Assembly (NCBI GenBank): GCA_964460245.1
Contig: CAYWTL010000020.1
Span: 1-33,144 of the forward strand
Length of the DNA stretch: 33,144 nucleotides
From: JAXDBM01 sp964460245
GTDB taxonomy: Bacteria; Desulfobacterota; Syntrophia; Syntrophales; Fen-1087
Reading direction: 5' to 3'
Shown here in pieces: positions 23,608-31,175 of this stretch. The notes under the pieces were generated by a model that saw nothing but the letters and a program-made list of their open reading frames with translations, had not been told where the DNA came from and ran no database searches. The position numbers and the translations under genes are program-made. Position 1 is the stretch's first letter. Every line of letters begins with the position of its first letter.

Positions 23608-24909
23608 CTATTCCTCAAACGTCTTCTCCAGTGCCTGTCCGAGATCCCACAGGATATCGTCGATATGTTCGATCCCGACGGAAAGACGGATAAAATCCGG
23701 CGTCACGCCGGTGGCCTGTTGCTCCTCCGGCGACAACTGCTGATGGGTGGTCGTGGCCGGATGTATCGCCAGGGTTTTCGCATCGCCCACATTGGCCAGA
23801 TGGGAGACCAGTTTCAGGGAATGGATGAACGTCCGTCCGGCTTCGATGCCGCCCCTGACGCCGAAGCCGACGATTGCCCCAGCTCCCTTGGGCAGGTACC
23901 TCGCTGCCCTTTCCCGTTCCGGACTGTCCGGCAGGCCGGGATAGTTCACCCATTCGACCTTGGGATGATTGTTCAGATACCGGGCTACGGCCAGGGCATT
24001 CTGCACATGCCTCGGCATCCGCAGGTGCAGCGTCTCGAGGCCCTGCAGGAAAAGGAACGCATTGAATGGGGACAGCGCCGGTCCGAGATCTCTGAGAAGG
24101 GTCACCCGGGCCTTGATGATATAGGCGATGTTTCCCATGGGTTTCAGTGCCTCAATAAAGTTCAGACCGTGATAACTGGGATCGGCTTCGGCAATGAGTG
24201 GAAACTTGCCGTTCGTCCAGTCGAACTTTCCCGAATCGACAAGGACGCCGCCCAGGGAGGTGCCGTGCCCCCCGATAAATTTTGTCGCCGAATAAACGAT
24301 GATATCCACGCCGAAATCGATGGGCCTCAAAATGTAAGGCGATACGGTGTTATCCAGAACAAAGGGAATGCCGTTGTTATGGGCGATGGCCGCAATACCC
24401 TCCAGGTCGGCCACATCGAGCTTGGGGTTTCCGATAGACTCGGCATAAACAGCCTTTGTCTTCGGTGTAATGGCTTTTGCCAACGCATCCAGATCGTTCG
24501 ATTTGACGAATTTCACCCGGATCCCCATGCGGGGGAACGTGTTGTGGAACAGGTTGTAGGTCCCTCCATACAGGTTATCCGCCGAGACGATCTCGTCACC
24601 TGCCTGGGCGATGTTGAGAATGGCCAGGGTGATGGCCGACTGGCCGCTGGAAACGGCCAGGGCGCCGATCCCGCCGTCAAGCAGGGCAATCCGTTTTTCA
24701 AGCACATCCGTTGTCGGGTTCATCAGCCGGGTGTAGATGTTTCCAAATTCCTGCAAGCCGAAAAGGCGGGCTGCATGGTCCGTATCCCTGAACTGATAGG
24801 AGGTCGTCTGATAAATGGGAACGGCCCGGGATCCCGTCGCGGGATCGGGTTTCTGCCCGCCGTGCAGCGCCAGAGTCTCAGTTTTCAATTGATGATCGAT
24901 CTCGCTCAT
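23608..24909 (-). CDS. metY: O-acetylhomoserine sulfhydrylase
   Basis: A 433-residue Cys/Met-metabolism PLP enzyme that makes homocysteine from O-acetylhomoserine and sulfide. Characteristic pieces are PIYQTTSYQF, YTRLMNPTTDVLEKRIALLDGG, SSGQSAITLAILNIA, the PLP lysine in YSATKFIGGHG, and the MetY-type C-terminal region HPATTTHQQLSPEEQ. The length (about 430) and the FNAFLFLQGLETLHLRM segment distinguish it from the shorter cystathionine enzymes. A run of G (GGGGGG) stands 5 nt before ATG 24909. With MetX it gives direct sulfide assimilation into methionine without transsulfuration, consistent with a sulfidic habitat. Confidence 0.96.
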   Translation of the reverse strand: MSEIDHQLKTETLALHGGQKPDPATGSRAVPIYQTTSYQFRDTDHAARLFGLQEFGNIYTRLMNPTTDVLEKRIALLDGGIGALAVSSGQSAITLAILNIAQAGDEIVSADNLYGGTYNLFHNTFPRMGIRVKFVKSNDLDALAKAITPKTKAVYAESIGNPKLDVADLEGIAAIAHNNGIPFVLDNTVSPYILRPIDFGVDIIVYSATKFIGGHGTSLGGVLVDSGKFDWTNGKFPLIAEADPSYHGLNFIEALKPMGNIAYIIKARVTLLRDLGPALSPFNAFLFLQGLETLHLRMPRHVQNALAVARYLNNHPKVEWVNYPGLPDSPERERAARYLPKGAGAIVGFGVRGGIEAGRTFIHSLKLVSHLANVGDAKTLAIHPATTTHQQLSPEEQQATGVTPDFIRLSVGIEHIDDILWDLGQALEKTFEE

Positions 24910-24940
24910 TTTTCCCCCCTATTGTGATTTTCTGCCATCC

Positions 24941-25844
24941 TCAATGGATCAGCATCCTTTCAATGCTGCGGCGCGCCCGGACCGCGACATGCTCGGGGAC
25001 CTGGATTTCGTAAACCAGGTCCTGAAGGGCGCGAAGGATCTTGTCCATGGTCGTGTATTTCATGTTCGGACAGATGGCAAAACGGGAAGCCGGATAAAAT
25101 CGTTTTTCCGGATTTTCCTTTTCCATGCGGTGAATGATGCCTCGTTCCGTCGCGATGATGAACGACGTCGATTTGGATTCCTTGCACGTACCGGCACATG
25201 CCCTCCGTCGAGGCTACGCGATCGGCCAGCGCGGTCAGTTCCGGTGTGCACTCGGGGTGAACCAGAACCTCCGCTTCGGGATGCAGGGTTTTCGCTTCCG
25301 CAACATTCTCGGGCCCGATTCGCGCATGGGTAGGGCAGAATCCCTGCCAGAGGATCAACTCATTCCCCGTCTGCGATGCCACGTATGCCCCGAGGTACCG
25401 GTCGGGGACAAAGATGATTTCCCTTCCGTCGTTCAGGATCTCGTTTGCCATGCGCACGGCATTGGCCGAGGTGCAGCAGAAATCGCATTCCGCCTTGACT
25501 GCCGCGGATGTGTTGACATAGCAGAGCACGGCCGCGCCGGGATGCTCCGCTTTGAGTTCCCGAACATTCTCTTCCGTAATCATATCCGCCATGGGGCAGC
25601 CGGCCTTCTCATCCGGAAGCAGGACCGTTTTGGCCGGGGAGAGAATCTTTGCCGTCTCCGCCATGAAATGAACGCCGCAGAATACGATCACATCGGCTTC
25701 CGTTTTTGCCGCCTGAATGCTGAGCCCCAGGGAGTCGCCAACGTAGTCGGCAATGTCCTGGACCTCCGGAAGCTGGTAATTGTGAGCCAGGATCACGGCG
25801 CTCCGGTCCTTTTTCAACTTTTCAATATTTTTAACAATTCCCAT
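24941..25844 (-). CDS. nadA: Quinolinate synthase NadA, interrupted by a frameshift
   Basis: NadA condenses iminoaspartate with dihydroxyacetone phosphate to quinolinate for NAD synthesis, using a [4Fe-4S] cluster held by three cysteines. From ATG 25844 the frame shows SAVILAHNYQLPEVQDIAD, the first ligand C83 (DEKAGCPMAD) and the second C170 (WQGFCPTH), then runs out of family after CRYV near 25184. A single base there shifts the frame: in the next frame the sequence continues KESKSTSFIIATERGIIHRM and then FYPASRFAICPNMKY, with the third ligand, to a stop at 24941. As read, translation would continue out of frame to 24960 and lose that cysteine. A sequencing or assembly indel is as likely as a real mutation. 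The start overlaps the mnmA end by 14 nt. Confidence 0.88.
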
Positions 25845-26898
25845 GCAAAACCTCATCGATGATCCCTCCGCCAAGAACGACGTCGCCATCATAAAACACG
25901 ACCGACTGCCCAGGGGTGATGGCCTCCTGCGCTTCCGCGAAGACGGCCCGAATCCTGTCATTTTCAAGAACAGCCGTGCAGGGCGCCTCTCGTTTCCGGT
26001 AACGGATCTTGGCATGAACCTTTTCGGGCCAGGCCCGGACCAGGATACTCAGGTCGCCCGCCCGGAGTCCGGCTGCCCGCAGATCCTCCTTGCCGCCCAC
26101 GACGATCCGATTTCGTAACGCGTCGATGGCGGTGACGTAAAGGGGCGTTTTATGGCTGATCCCCAGGCCGCCGCGCTGTCCGATGGTATAAAAAACGATG
26201 CCCTTGTGCTCGCCGAGTTTCCCGCCCTCCCGATCGACAATCCACCCCGGGTGAATCTCCGGCAGGCGCCCGGCGACGAAGGCCTGATAATTCCTCTGCG
26301 TTACAAAACAGATGTCCTGGCTTTCCCCCTTGGCTGCCACGGGGAGTCCGGCCTTCGATGCGATCGACCGCACATGCTCCTTCATGAAGGGAGCCAGCGG
26401 GAAAAGAATCGATGAAAGCCGTTCCGGCGCCATGTGGTAGAGGAAATAGGTCTGATCCTTGCGCCTGTCCCGCGGCCGTTTCAAAACAGGACCCGCGGCC
26501 GTTTCTTCGATGCCGGCGTAGTGGCCCGTGGCCAGATAGTCAAATCCCATGGCTTTTGCCTTGTCCAGCAGCGACCCGAATTTCAGAAAGCGGTTGCAGT
26601 TGACGCAGGGGTTTGGAGTCCGGCCGCGCGAGTACTCGTCAATGAAGGGGCGGATCACCTGCTCATCCAGCTCCGAGGCATAATCCAGGATATAGTGCGG
26701 CATCCCGAGCCGGTCGCAGACCCGACGGGCGTCGTCCACGGCTTCCGGTCCGCAGCAGCGAGTCTTTGCCCCCTCCACGGCCTGTACCCCAAGGCACATG
26801 GTCACGCCCGTAATGTCGTATCCCTGCTCTTTCAGCAGAAAGGCCGCGACGGAGGAATCCACGCCGCCGCTCATGGCCACCAGAATCCTTTTTCCCAA
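25831..26898 (-). CDS. mnmA: tRNA-specific 2-thiouridylase
   Basis: A 355-residue cytoplasmic enzyme that thiolates U34 of Lys, Glu and Gln tRNAs using persulfide sulfur originating from a cysteine desulfurase. The PP-loop SGGVDSS (10-16) binds ATP; the catalytic pair is C101 (NPCVNCNRFLKFG) and C197 (GESQDICFV); YTIGQRGGLGI and the C-terminal barrel are typical. The start is a TTG at 26898 with AGGAGC about 8 nt upstream, which exactly fits the family N-terminus. NifS, encoded downstream, is a plausible sulfur donor. A 125-nt gap with a tandem 11-bp repeat separates it from the Rrf2 gene. Confidence 0.96.
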   Translation of the reverse strand: MGKRILVAMSGGVDSSVAAFLLKEQGYDITGVTMCLGVQAVEGAKTRCCGPEAVDDARRVCDRLGMPHYILDYASELDEQVIRPFIDEYSRGRTPNPCVNCNRFLKFGSLLDKAKAMGFDYLATGHYAGIEETAAGPVLKRPRDRRKDQTYFLYHMAPERLSSILFPLAPFMKEHVRSIASKAGLPVAAKGESQDICFVTQRNYQAFVAGRLPEIHPGWIVDREGGKLGEHKGIVFYTIGQRGGLGISHKTPLYVTAIDALRNRIVVGGKEDLRAAGLRAGDLSILVRAWPEKVHAKIRYRKREAPCTAVLENDRIRAVFAEAQEAITPGQSVVFYDGDVVLGGGIIDEVLHGNC

Positions 26899-26943
26899 TT
26901 TTACGCTCCTGTCATCGTCCGGATTTCATCAGAGCCTATCCAC

Positions 26944-26965
26944 TGTACCGCATCTGTACCGCATC
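26944..26965. repeat. Tandem 11-bp repeat, two copies
   Basis: TGTACCGCATC occurs twice without a gap (26944-26954, 26955-26965) in the 125-bp spacer between the Rrf2 gene and mnmA. The rest of that spacer shows no gene. It is probably a local duplication; function unknown. Confidence 0.6.
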
Positions 26966-27023
26966 GGCATTCGCTGAGCCAGTTGAAGCCTTACACAGAT
27001 GGATCTGTTTCCTGCCCTCCTCG

Positions 27024-27461
27024 TCATATCTGCGGTCCGAGGGCGTGTTCGGCCTTTTCCCGGTTCATGAGAACCAGGTGCTCCAGTGTGATGCCTTCCA
27101 GCGTTTCCGAGATCCTGCCGCCAAGCAGCGCCCAGACGTCGCGACTGGCACAGGTGGGCACGCGCGGGCAGGCCGACGGGTTTTTCACGCAATCGACGAG
27201 ACAATCGCCCTCCAGGGGCTCGACGATCTGTTTCAGCGTGATCTCCGCCGGGGGCTTCGAGAGCATGTAGCCTCCGTGGGCGCCCCGGGTTGAATTCACG
27301 AGCCCCGCGCTTCGCAGCGGAATGATGATCTGGCTGAGGTACTTTTCGGAAATTTCCTCGCCCTTGGCCACATCCTTCAGGTAAACCGATCCCTGCCCAT
27401 AGCGTCTGGCAAGGGCAAGCATCACCCTTACCCCGTATCTGGCTCTTGTGGATAGTTTCAT
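27024..27461 (-). CDS. Rrf2-family transcription regulator
   Basis: A 145-residue winged-helix regulator of the Rrf2 family (IscR, NsrR, CymR relatives). It opens MKLSTRARYGVRVMLALA, has the HTH region LKDVAKGEEISEKYLSQII and the wing LVNSTRGAHGGYMLSKPP. Cysteines in CLVDCVKNPSACPRVPTC (residues roughly 87-104) could ligate an Fe-S cluster as in IscR, though the spacing does not match IscR exactly. Placed first in a block of cysteine, methionine and Fe-S genes, it could sense sulfur or Fe-S status. ATG 27461 matches the family start; GTG 27470 adds three residues. An inverted repeat just upstream is a candidate autoregulatory site. Confidence 0.9.
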   Translation of the reverse strand: MKLSTRARYGVRVMLALARRYGQGSVYLKDVAKGEEISEKYLSQIIIPLRSAGLVNSTRGAHGGYMLSKPPAEITLKQIVEPLEGDCLVDCVKNPSACPRVPTCASRDVWALLGGRISETLEGITLEHLVLMNREKAEHALGPQI

Positions 27462-27479
27462 GGGAAACACCGCTTTTTG

Positions 27480-27513
27480 AATTACTATAAATACTATCGT
27501 CTAAATAGTAATT
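27480..27513. promoter_or_regulatory. AT-rich inverted repeats upstream of the Rrf2 gene
   Basis: AATTACTAT (27480-27488) and ATAGTAATT (27505-27513) form a perfect 9-bp inverted repeat. Inside it, TACTAT (27492-27497) and ATAGTA (27505-27510) form a second pairing with a 7-nt spacer, so three ACTAT-type half-sites share one right arm. The position 19-52 bp before the Rrf2 start fits an autoregulatory operator overlapping the promoter. Confidence 0.45.
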
Positions 27514-27552
27514 AAACAAATCATCTTTTCTTGTCAAGCTTTTTTGCGATTT

Positions 27553-27590
27553 TGATTATCAACCTGGATCAATAAACAGGTTGACAATCA
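27553..27590. promoter_or_regulatory. BirA operator of the biotin operon
   Basis: TGATTATCAACC (27553-27564), a 14-nt spacer, then GGTTGACAATCA (27579-27590): the arms are inverted repeats matching at 11 of 12 positions. This has the layout of BirA boxes (about TTGTnAACC-N14/15-GGTTnACAA). The downstream birA product has the DNA-binding domain needed to read it, so biotin-dependent repression of bioB-birA-bioY-bioM-bioN is expected. Confidence 0.82.
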
Positions 27591-27609
27591 AAGCCATTTC
27601 TCATAATAA
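27581..27609 (+). promoter_or_regulatory. Promoter of the biotin operon, overlapping the BirA operator
   Basis: A perfect TTGACA (27581-27586) lies inside the right arm of the BirA operator; TAATAA (27604-27609) follows after 17 bp, or CATAAT (27602-27607) after 15 bp. Repressor binding would block the -35 box. Transcription would begin near 27615, which rules out bioB starts before that point. Confidence 0.5.
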
Positions 27610-27697
27610 GATTGGGAATTTTATCGCATATCGATTTAATATATTGAATATTATTAATAAAATTAAAAACAAGGCCATCCGGGAGAAAAATTTGGGA

Positions 27698-28672
27698 ATG
27701 GGTGACGCCCTGCGTCTCTTCGAGGAAGGGGCAGCCCGTCCGTTTCATCTCATGACGGCTGCGTCGGAGATCCGGGAGCATTTCAAGGGAAATGCGGTCA
27801 TTCTCTGCGGCATTGTCAACGCTAAATCGGGAAAGTGCTCCGAAAACTGCGCATTCTGCGCCCAGTCGTCCCATTATCCGACGGAAGTAGATTCCTATCC
27901 TCTTCGAAAGGCCACAGAAATCGTTGAGGAGGCGGAAAGGGCCGGCAGGGTCGGTGCTGAAATGTTCGGCATCGTCACCAGCGGGAAACGGGTCAGGACC
28001 CGGAAGGAGTGGGCGGTCATCTTCCGGGCGGTGCGGGGCATCAACGAGCTGGGATTGAAAGCCTGTGTCTCTCCAGGCATCATCGATCGGGAGCAGGCGG
28101 AGGCTCTGAAGGCAGCCGGACTCTACCGCTACCATCACAACCTCGAGACTTCGCGGAGCTTTTTCGGGAAGATCTGCACTACCCACGACTATGACGAGGA
28201 TGTGGAAGCGGTCCGGGCGGCCCGTTCGGCGGGGCTTTCCATCTGCTGCGGCGGCATCATCGGAGTGGGCGAAGGGGTCGGCCACCGAATCGAACTGGCC
28301 CTGACGCTGAGGGACCTCGGCGTAGACTCGGTGCCCCTCAACATCCTCAATCCCATCAAAGGGACACCGCTCGGCCGGACGCCGCCGCTGCCGCCATTGG
28401 AGATTCTGACCACCATTGCCGTTTTCCGGTTTCTGCTTCCGGACCGGGACATCAAGCTCTGCGGCGGCAAAGAGAAGAACCTCCGCCAGCTCCTGCCTCT
28501 CGGGCTGGTCGCGGGCGCCAATTCGCTAATGACGGGAAATTATCTGACTACCCTGGGGCGGGATGCGGACCTGGACCGGGAGATGATCGAAGACCTGGGG
28601 CTTCTCGCGAGCAGGGAGGCGACTCCGGTCTGTTCCTGCGCCGACGGCGGGAAAGGATGTTGCCGACCGTGA
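27698..28672 (+). CDS. bioB: Biotin synthase
   Basis: A radical-SAM enzyme that inserts sulfur into dethiobiotin, consuming an auxiliary [2Fe-2S] cluster. The SAM cluster motif is CSENCAFCAQS, followed by YRYHHNLETSRSFF, CCGGIIGVGE and MTGNYLTT typical of BioB. The start is unclear: ATG 27698 gives 324 residues, but the frame is open upstream and residues coded from about 27644 (a TTG), LNIINKIKNKAIREKN, resemble the usual BioB N-terminal helix. That stretch is extremely AT-rich and has no ribosome site; GGGAG sits 13 nt before ATG 27698. The C-terminus ends in a short Cys-rich tail (CSCADGGKGCC), not usual for the family. Only bioB of the synthesis pathway is here, together with uptake genes. 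Confidence 0.92.
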   Translation: MGDALRLFEEGAARPFHLMTAASEIREHFKGNAVILCGIVNAKSGKCSENCAFCAQSSHYPTEVDSYPLRKATEIVEEAERAGRVGAEMFGIVTSGKRVRTRKEWAVIFRAVRGINELGLKACVSPGIIDREQAEALKAAGLYRYHHNLETSRSFFGKICTTHDYDEDVEAVRAARSAGLSICCGGIIGVGEGVGHRIELALTLRDLGVDSVPLNILNPIKGTPLGRTPPLPPLEILTTIAVFRFLLPDRDIKLCGGKEKNLRQLLPLGLVAGANSLMTGNYLTTLGRDADLDREMIEDLGLLASREATPVCSCADGGKGCCRP

Positions 28673-29667
28673 GCGATTCCGTTCAGGCCGCAAAGACCCG
28701 GGAACTTTTGATCGGCGATCTGAAGGCGGCCGCGGGCGCATGGATTTCCGGTCGTCTGCTTGGAGAGCGTCTGTCCGTATCGCGGTCCGCCGTCTGGAAG
28801 CAGGTCTGCGCGCTGAAGGAAGAGGGTTATGTCATTGAATCTTCGCCCCGCAAGGGCTACCGGCTGCGCGACCTTCCGGATCTTCTGCTGATCCGGGAAA
28901 TCCGCGACGGCCTGGCGACCCGTGTGCTCGGTCGAAGGGAAGCCCGGTATGAGCGCCGGACCGATTCCACGAACCGGATTGCGAAAGAACTCGCCGTGCA
29001 GCGCGCCCCGGAAGGAACGCTGGTCATTGCCGAAGAGCAGACGCGCGGGCAGGGCCGGATGGACAGAAGCTGGTTTTCTCCGCCCCTGCAGGGCATTTAT
29101 GCCTCGCTGATTTTGAGGCCCGCCATTCCGCCCCATGAAGCGCCCCGTATGACGCTCCTCTCCTCCGTCGCCGTCGCGGAGGCGATGCTGGCGCAGACCT
29201 CGCTGGATGTGCGGATCAAGTGGCCAAACGACATCCTCGTGAAGGGGAGGAAGATCGCGGGGATTCTCACCGAGATCGGCACGGGTATGGATGCCGTAGA
29301 GTACATGATTGTCGGCTTGGGAGTGAATGTCAACATCCCGGCAGAGGGTTTTCCGGATGAAATTCGCCGGCAGGCAACCAGCGTCCTGATCGAGACGGGC
29401 GCGCCCTTTCCGCGGGCTGCTCTCCTGCGCCGTTGCCTGGAGGCTTACGAAAGGCATTACGATCTTTTTCGGACGAGCGGGTTTGGTCCGGTGATGCAGC
29501 GCTGGAAAACGTTGACGGACATGATGGGGCGGCGCATCCTGGTGCGGACGGCCGGAAGGCAGCATGTGGGCGAGGTCCTGGATTTCGATCCGGAGGGTTT
29601 CCTGATCCTGAGGGACGACCGGGGCGAACCCGTCCGGATCTTCTCCGGGGATGTGACCCTGCTCTGA
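28657..29667 (+). CDS. birA: Bifunctional biotin ligase/biotin-operon repressor BirA
   Basis: A 336-residue protein that activates biotin as biotinyl-AMP, transfers it to carboxylases and, as holo-dimer, represses transcription. An N-terminal winged helix (SGRLLGERLSVSRSAVWKQVCALKEEGY) identifies the regulatory group II type. The catalytic domain has DSTNRIAKEL, the biotinyl-AMP loop QTRGQGRMDRSW, the lysine motif KWPNDILVKGRKIAGILTE and GLGVNVN; a C-terminal SH3-like domain follows. ATG 28657 has GGAAAGG immediately upstream and overlaps bioB by 16 nt; GTG 28669, which overlaps the bioB stop as GTGA, is an alternative. The operator before bioB is its probable target. Confidence 0.95.
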   Translation: MLPTVSDSVQAAKTRELLIGDLKAAAGAWISGRLLGERLSVSRSAVWKQVCALKEEGYVIESSPRKGYRLRDLPDLLLIREIRDGLATRVLGRREARYERRTDSTNRIAKELAVQRAPEGTLVIAEEQTRGQGRMDRSWFSPPLQGIYASLILRPAIPPHEAPRMTLLSSVAVAEAMLAQTSLDVRIKWPNDILVKGRKIAGILTEIGTGMDAVEYMIVGLGVNVNIPAEGFPDEIRRQATSVLIETGAPFPRAALLRRCLEAYERHYDLFRTSGFGPVMQRWKTLTDMMGRRILVRTAGRQHVGEVLDFDPEGFLILRDDRGEPVRIFSGDVTLL

Positions 29668-29706
29668 GAAGACGCCCCCGGTGAATCAGTCCGCCGGGAG
29701 AAACGA

Positions 29707-30264
29707 ATGCAAACGGGGAGGTGTCGATTGTCTCGGGAAGAAATATCCCTGCGGGGAATGGCGTATGCGTCCATGTTCGGGGCGCTGACCGCCCTGGGCG
29801 CCTTCATCATGATCCCGCTGCCGCCCGTTCCGGTCACCCTGCAGACGCTCTTTGTCGATCTGGCCGGCGCCCTGCTGGGCGGCTATCTGGGCGCCATGAG
29901 CCAGGTCGTTTACATCCTGCTCGGTGTCGTCGGTCTGCCGATTTTCGCCGGCGGCAAGGCCGGGGCCGGGGTTCTCATCGGTCCGACAGGCGGCTATCTT
30001 ATCGGATTCGTTGCGGGTGCCTTCGTCATCGGCAAGCTGACGGCCATGCGGGAAAAGCCGGGACTGGTCTGGCTGATCTGCTCGATGTCGCTGGGCATCG
30101 CCGTGGTGTATATCCTGGGCATCGCGCAGCTGATGGTCGTCGCGCAGCTGGATCTTGCCGGGGCCGTCGTCGTGGGACTGTTCCCGCCGCTGCCGGGCGA
30201 CATCCTGAAGATCATCGTCGCGGCGCTGATCTGTCGGAAGGTGCGGGAGCACATTCGCCTGTAG
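29707..30264 (+). CDS. bioY: BioY, biotin-specific S component of an ECF transporter
   Basis: A 185-residue integral membrane protein with about six hydrophobic segments that binds biotin for uptake. Typical BioY pieces are PLPPVPVTLQTLFVDLAGALLG, GAMSQVVYILLGVVGLPIFAGG, GPTGGYLIGF and FPPLPGDILKIIVAA. GGGAG lies 5 nt before ATG 29707. The ATPase and T component follow directly, so this is the complete tripartite BioMNY system rather than BioY alone. Confidence 0.96.
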   Translation: MQTGRCRLSREEISLRGMAYASMFGALTALGAFIMIPLPPVPVTLQTLFVDLAGALLGGYLGAMSQVVYILLGVVGLPIFAGGKAGAGVLIGPTGGYLIGFVAGAFVIGKLTAMREKPGLVWLICSMSLGIAVVYILGIAQLMVVAQLDLAGAVVVGLFPPLPGDILKIIVAALICRKVREHIRL

Positions 30265-30304
30265 GGGCGTATTTCATGAAAAACGAGGTTACCGGAAAAC
30301 GGCC

Positions 30305-31174
30305 ATGATCAAAGTCCGGCAGGTGAGCTACCGTTATGACGGCCGGGACGCTCCGGCCTTGAAGAACATCACGATGGAAATTCATGAGGGGGAGCATGTC
30401 GCCCTGATCGGACCGAACGGCTGCGGCAAGACCACGCTGATCAAGCATTTTAACGCGCTCTTTGCGCCAGACGAGGGATCGGTCGAGGTCGACGGCATGG
30501 ATACCCGGGACCGGAAGAGCCGCAGCGAGATCCGGCGGCGGGTGGGAATGGTTTTTCAGAATCCCGACAATCAGATCGTGGGCGTGACCGTCGAGGAGGA
30601 CGTGGCGTTCGGACCGGCCAATCTCGGCTTGACCGCGGCGGAGATCCGGAAGCGGGTCGACGAGGCCCTCGCACTGGTCGGGATGGAGCACTTTGCGAAA
30701 CGGGCCCCGCACACGCTGTCCGGAGGTGAGAAACGGCTGGTTTCCATCGCCGGCGTCCTGGCCACGGACCCCCGGTACATTGCCCTGGACGAACCTGCGG
30801 CCTATCTCGATCCGTCGAGCCGGGAACGGGTCCTTGCCATGATTCAAAGACTGCATGGCCGAGGGATCGCCATCATCCACATCACCCACGACATGAACGA
30901 CCTGGCGGGCGCGAACCGGCTGCTGGTGATGGAGCGGGGCGCGATTGTCCTGGACGGGGCGCCTCAGGACATCTTTGGCCGGGTCGAGGCGATGAAGGAA
31001 CTCGGCCTTCGCGTTCCCCAGGTGACCCTGCTGATGCACCGGCTTCGGGAAAGCGGACTGGACCTGAAGACGGATATCCTGACGGTCGATGAAGCCTGCA
31101 AGGAGATATCGTCGCGCCTCGGTTCGCGGACGAACGGGGCGTTTCCGGGTTCCGAACCGGCGGGGGGCGGGTAA
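30305..31174 (+). CDS. bioM: BioM, ECF-type ABC transporter ATPase
   Basis: A 289-residue cytoplasmic ATPase powering biotin uptake with BioN and BioY. Walker A GPNGCGKT (36-43), the Q-loop FQNPDNQIVGVTVEEDVAFGP characteristic of CbiO/EcfA ATPases, signature LSGGEKR (138-144), Walker B YIALDEPAAYLD and the switch His in HITHDMND are all intact. The C-terminal 60 residues beyond the core are Ser/Gly-rich and variable. It starts 40 nt after bioY and ends one base before the ATG of bioN. Confidence 0.94.
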   Translation: MIKVRQVSYRYDGRDAPALKNITMEIHEGEHVALIGPNGCGKTTLIKHFNALFAPDEGSVEVDGMDTRDRKSRSEIRRRVGMVFQNPDNQIVGVTVEEDVAFGPANLGLTAAEIRKRVDEALALVGMEHFAKRAPHTLSGGEKRLVSIAGVLATDPRYIALDEPAAYLDPSSRERVLAMIQRLHGRGIAIIHITHDMNDLAGANRLLVMERGAIVLDGAPQDIFGRVEAMKELGLRVPQVTLLMHRLRESGLDLKTDILTVDEACKEISSRLGSRTNGAFPGSEPAGGG

Positions 31175-31175
31175 G

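Noticed and set aside
23548..24927. 459-codon open frame on the plus strand
   Set aside because: Antisense shadow of metY; no protein-like hydrophobic pattern or motif.
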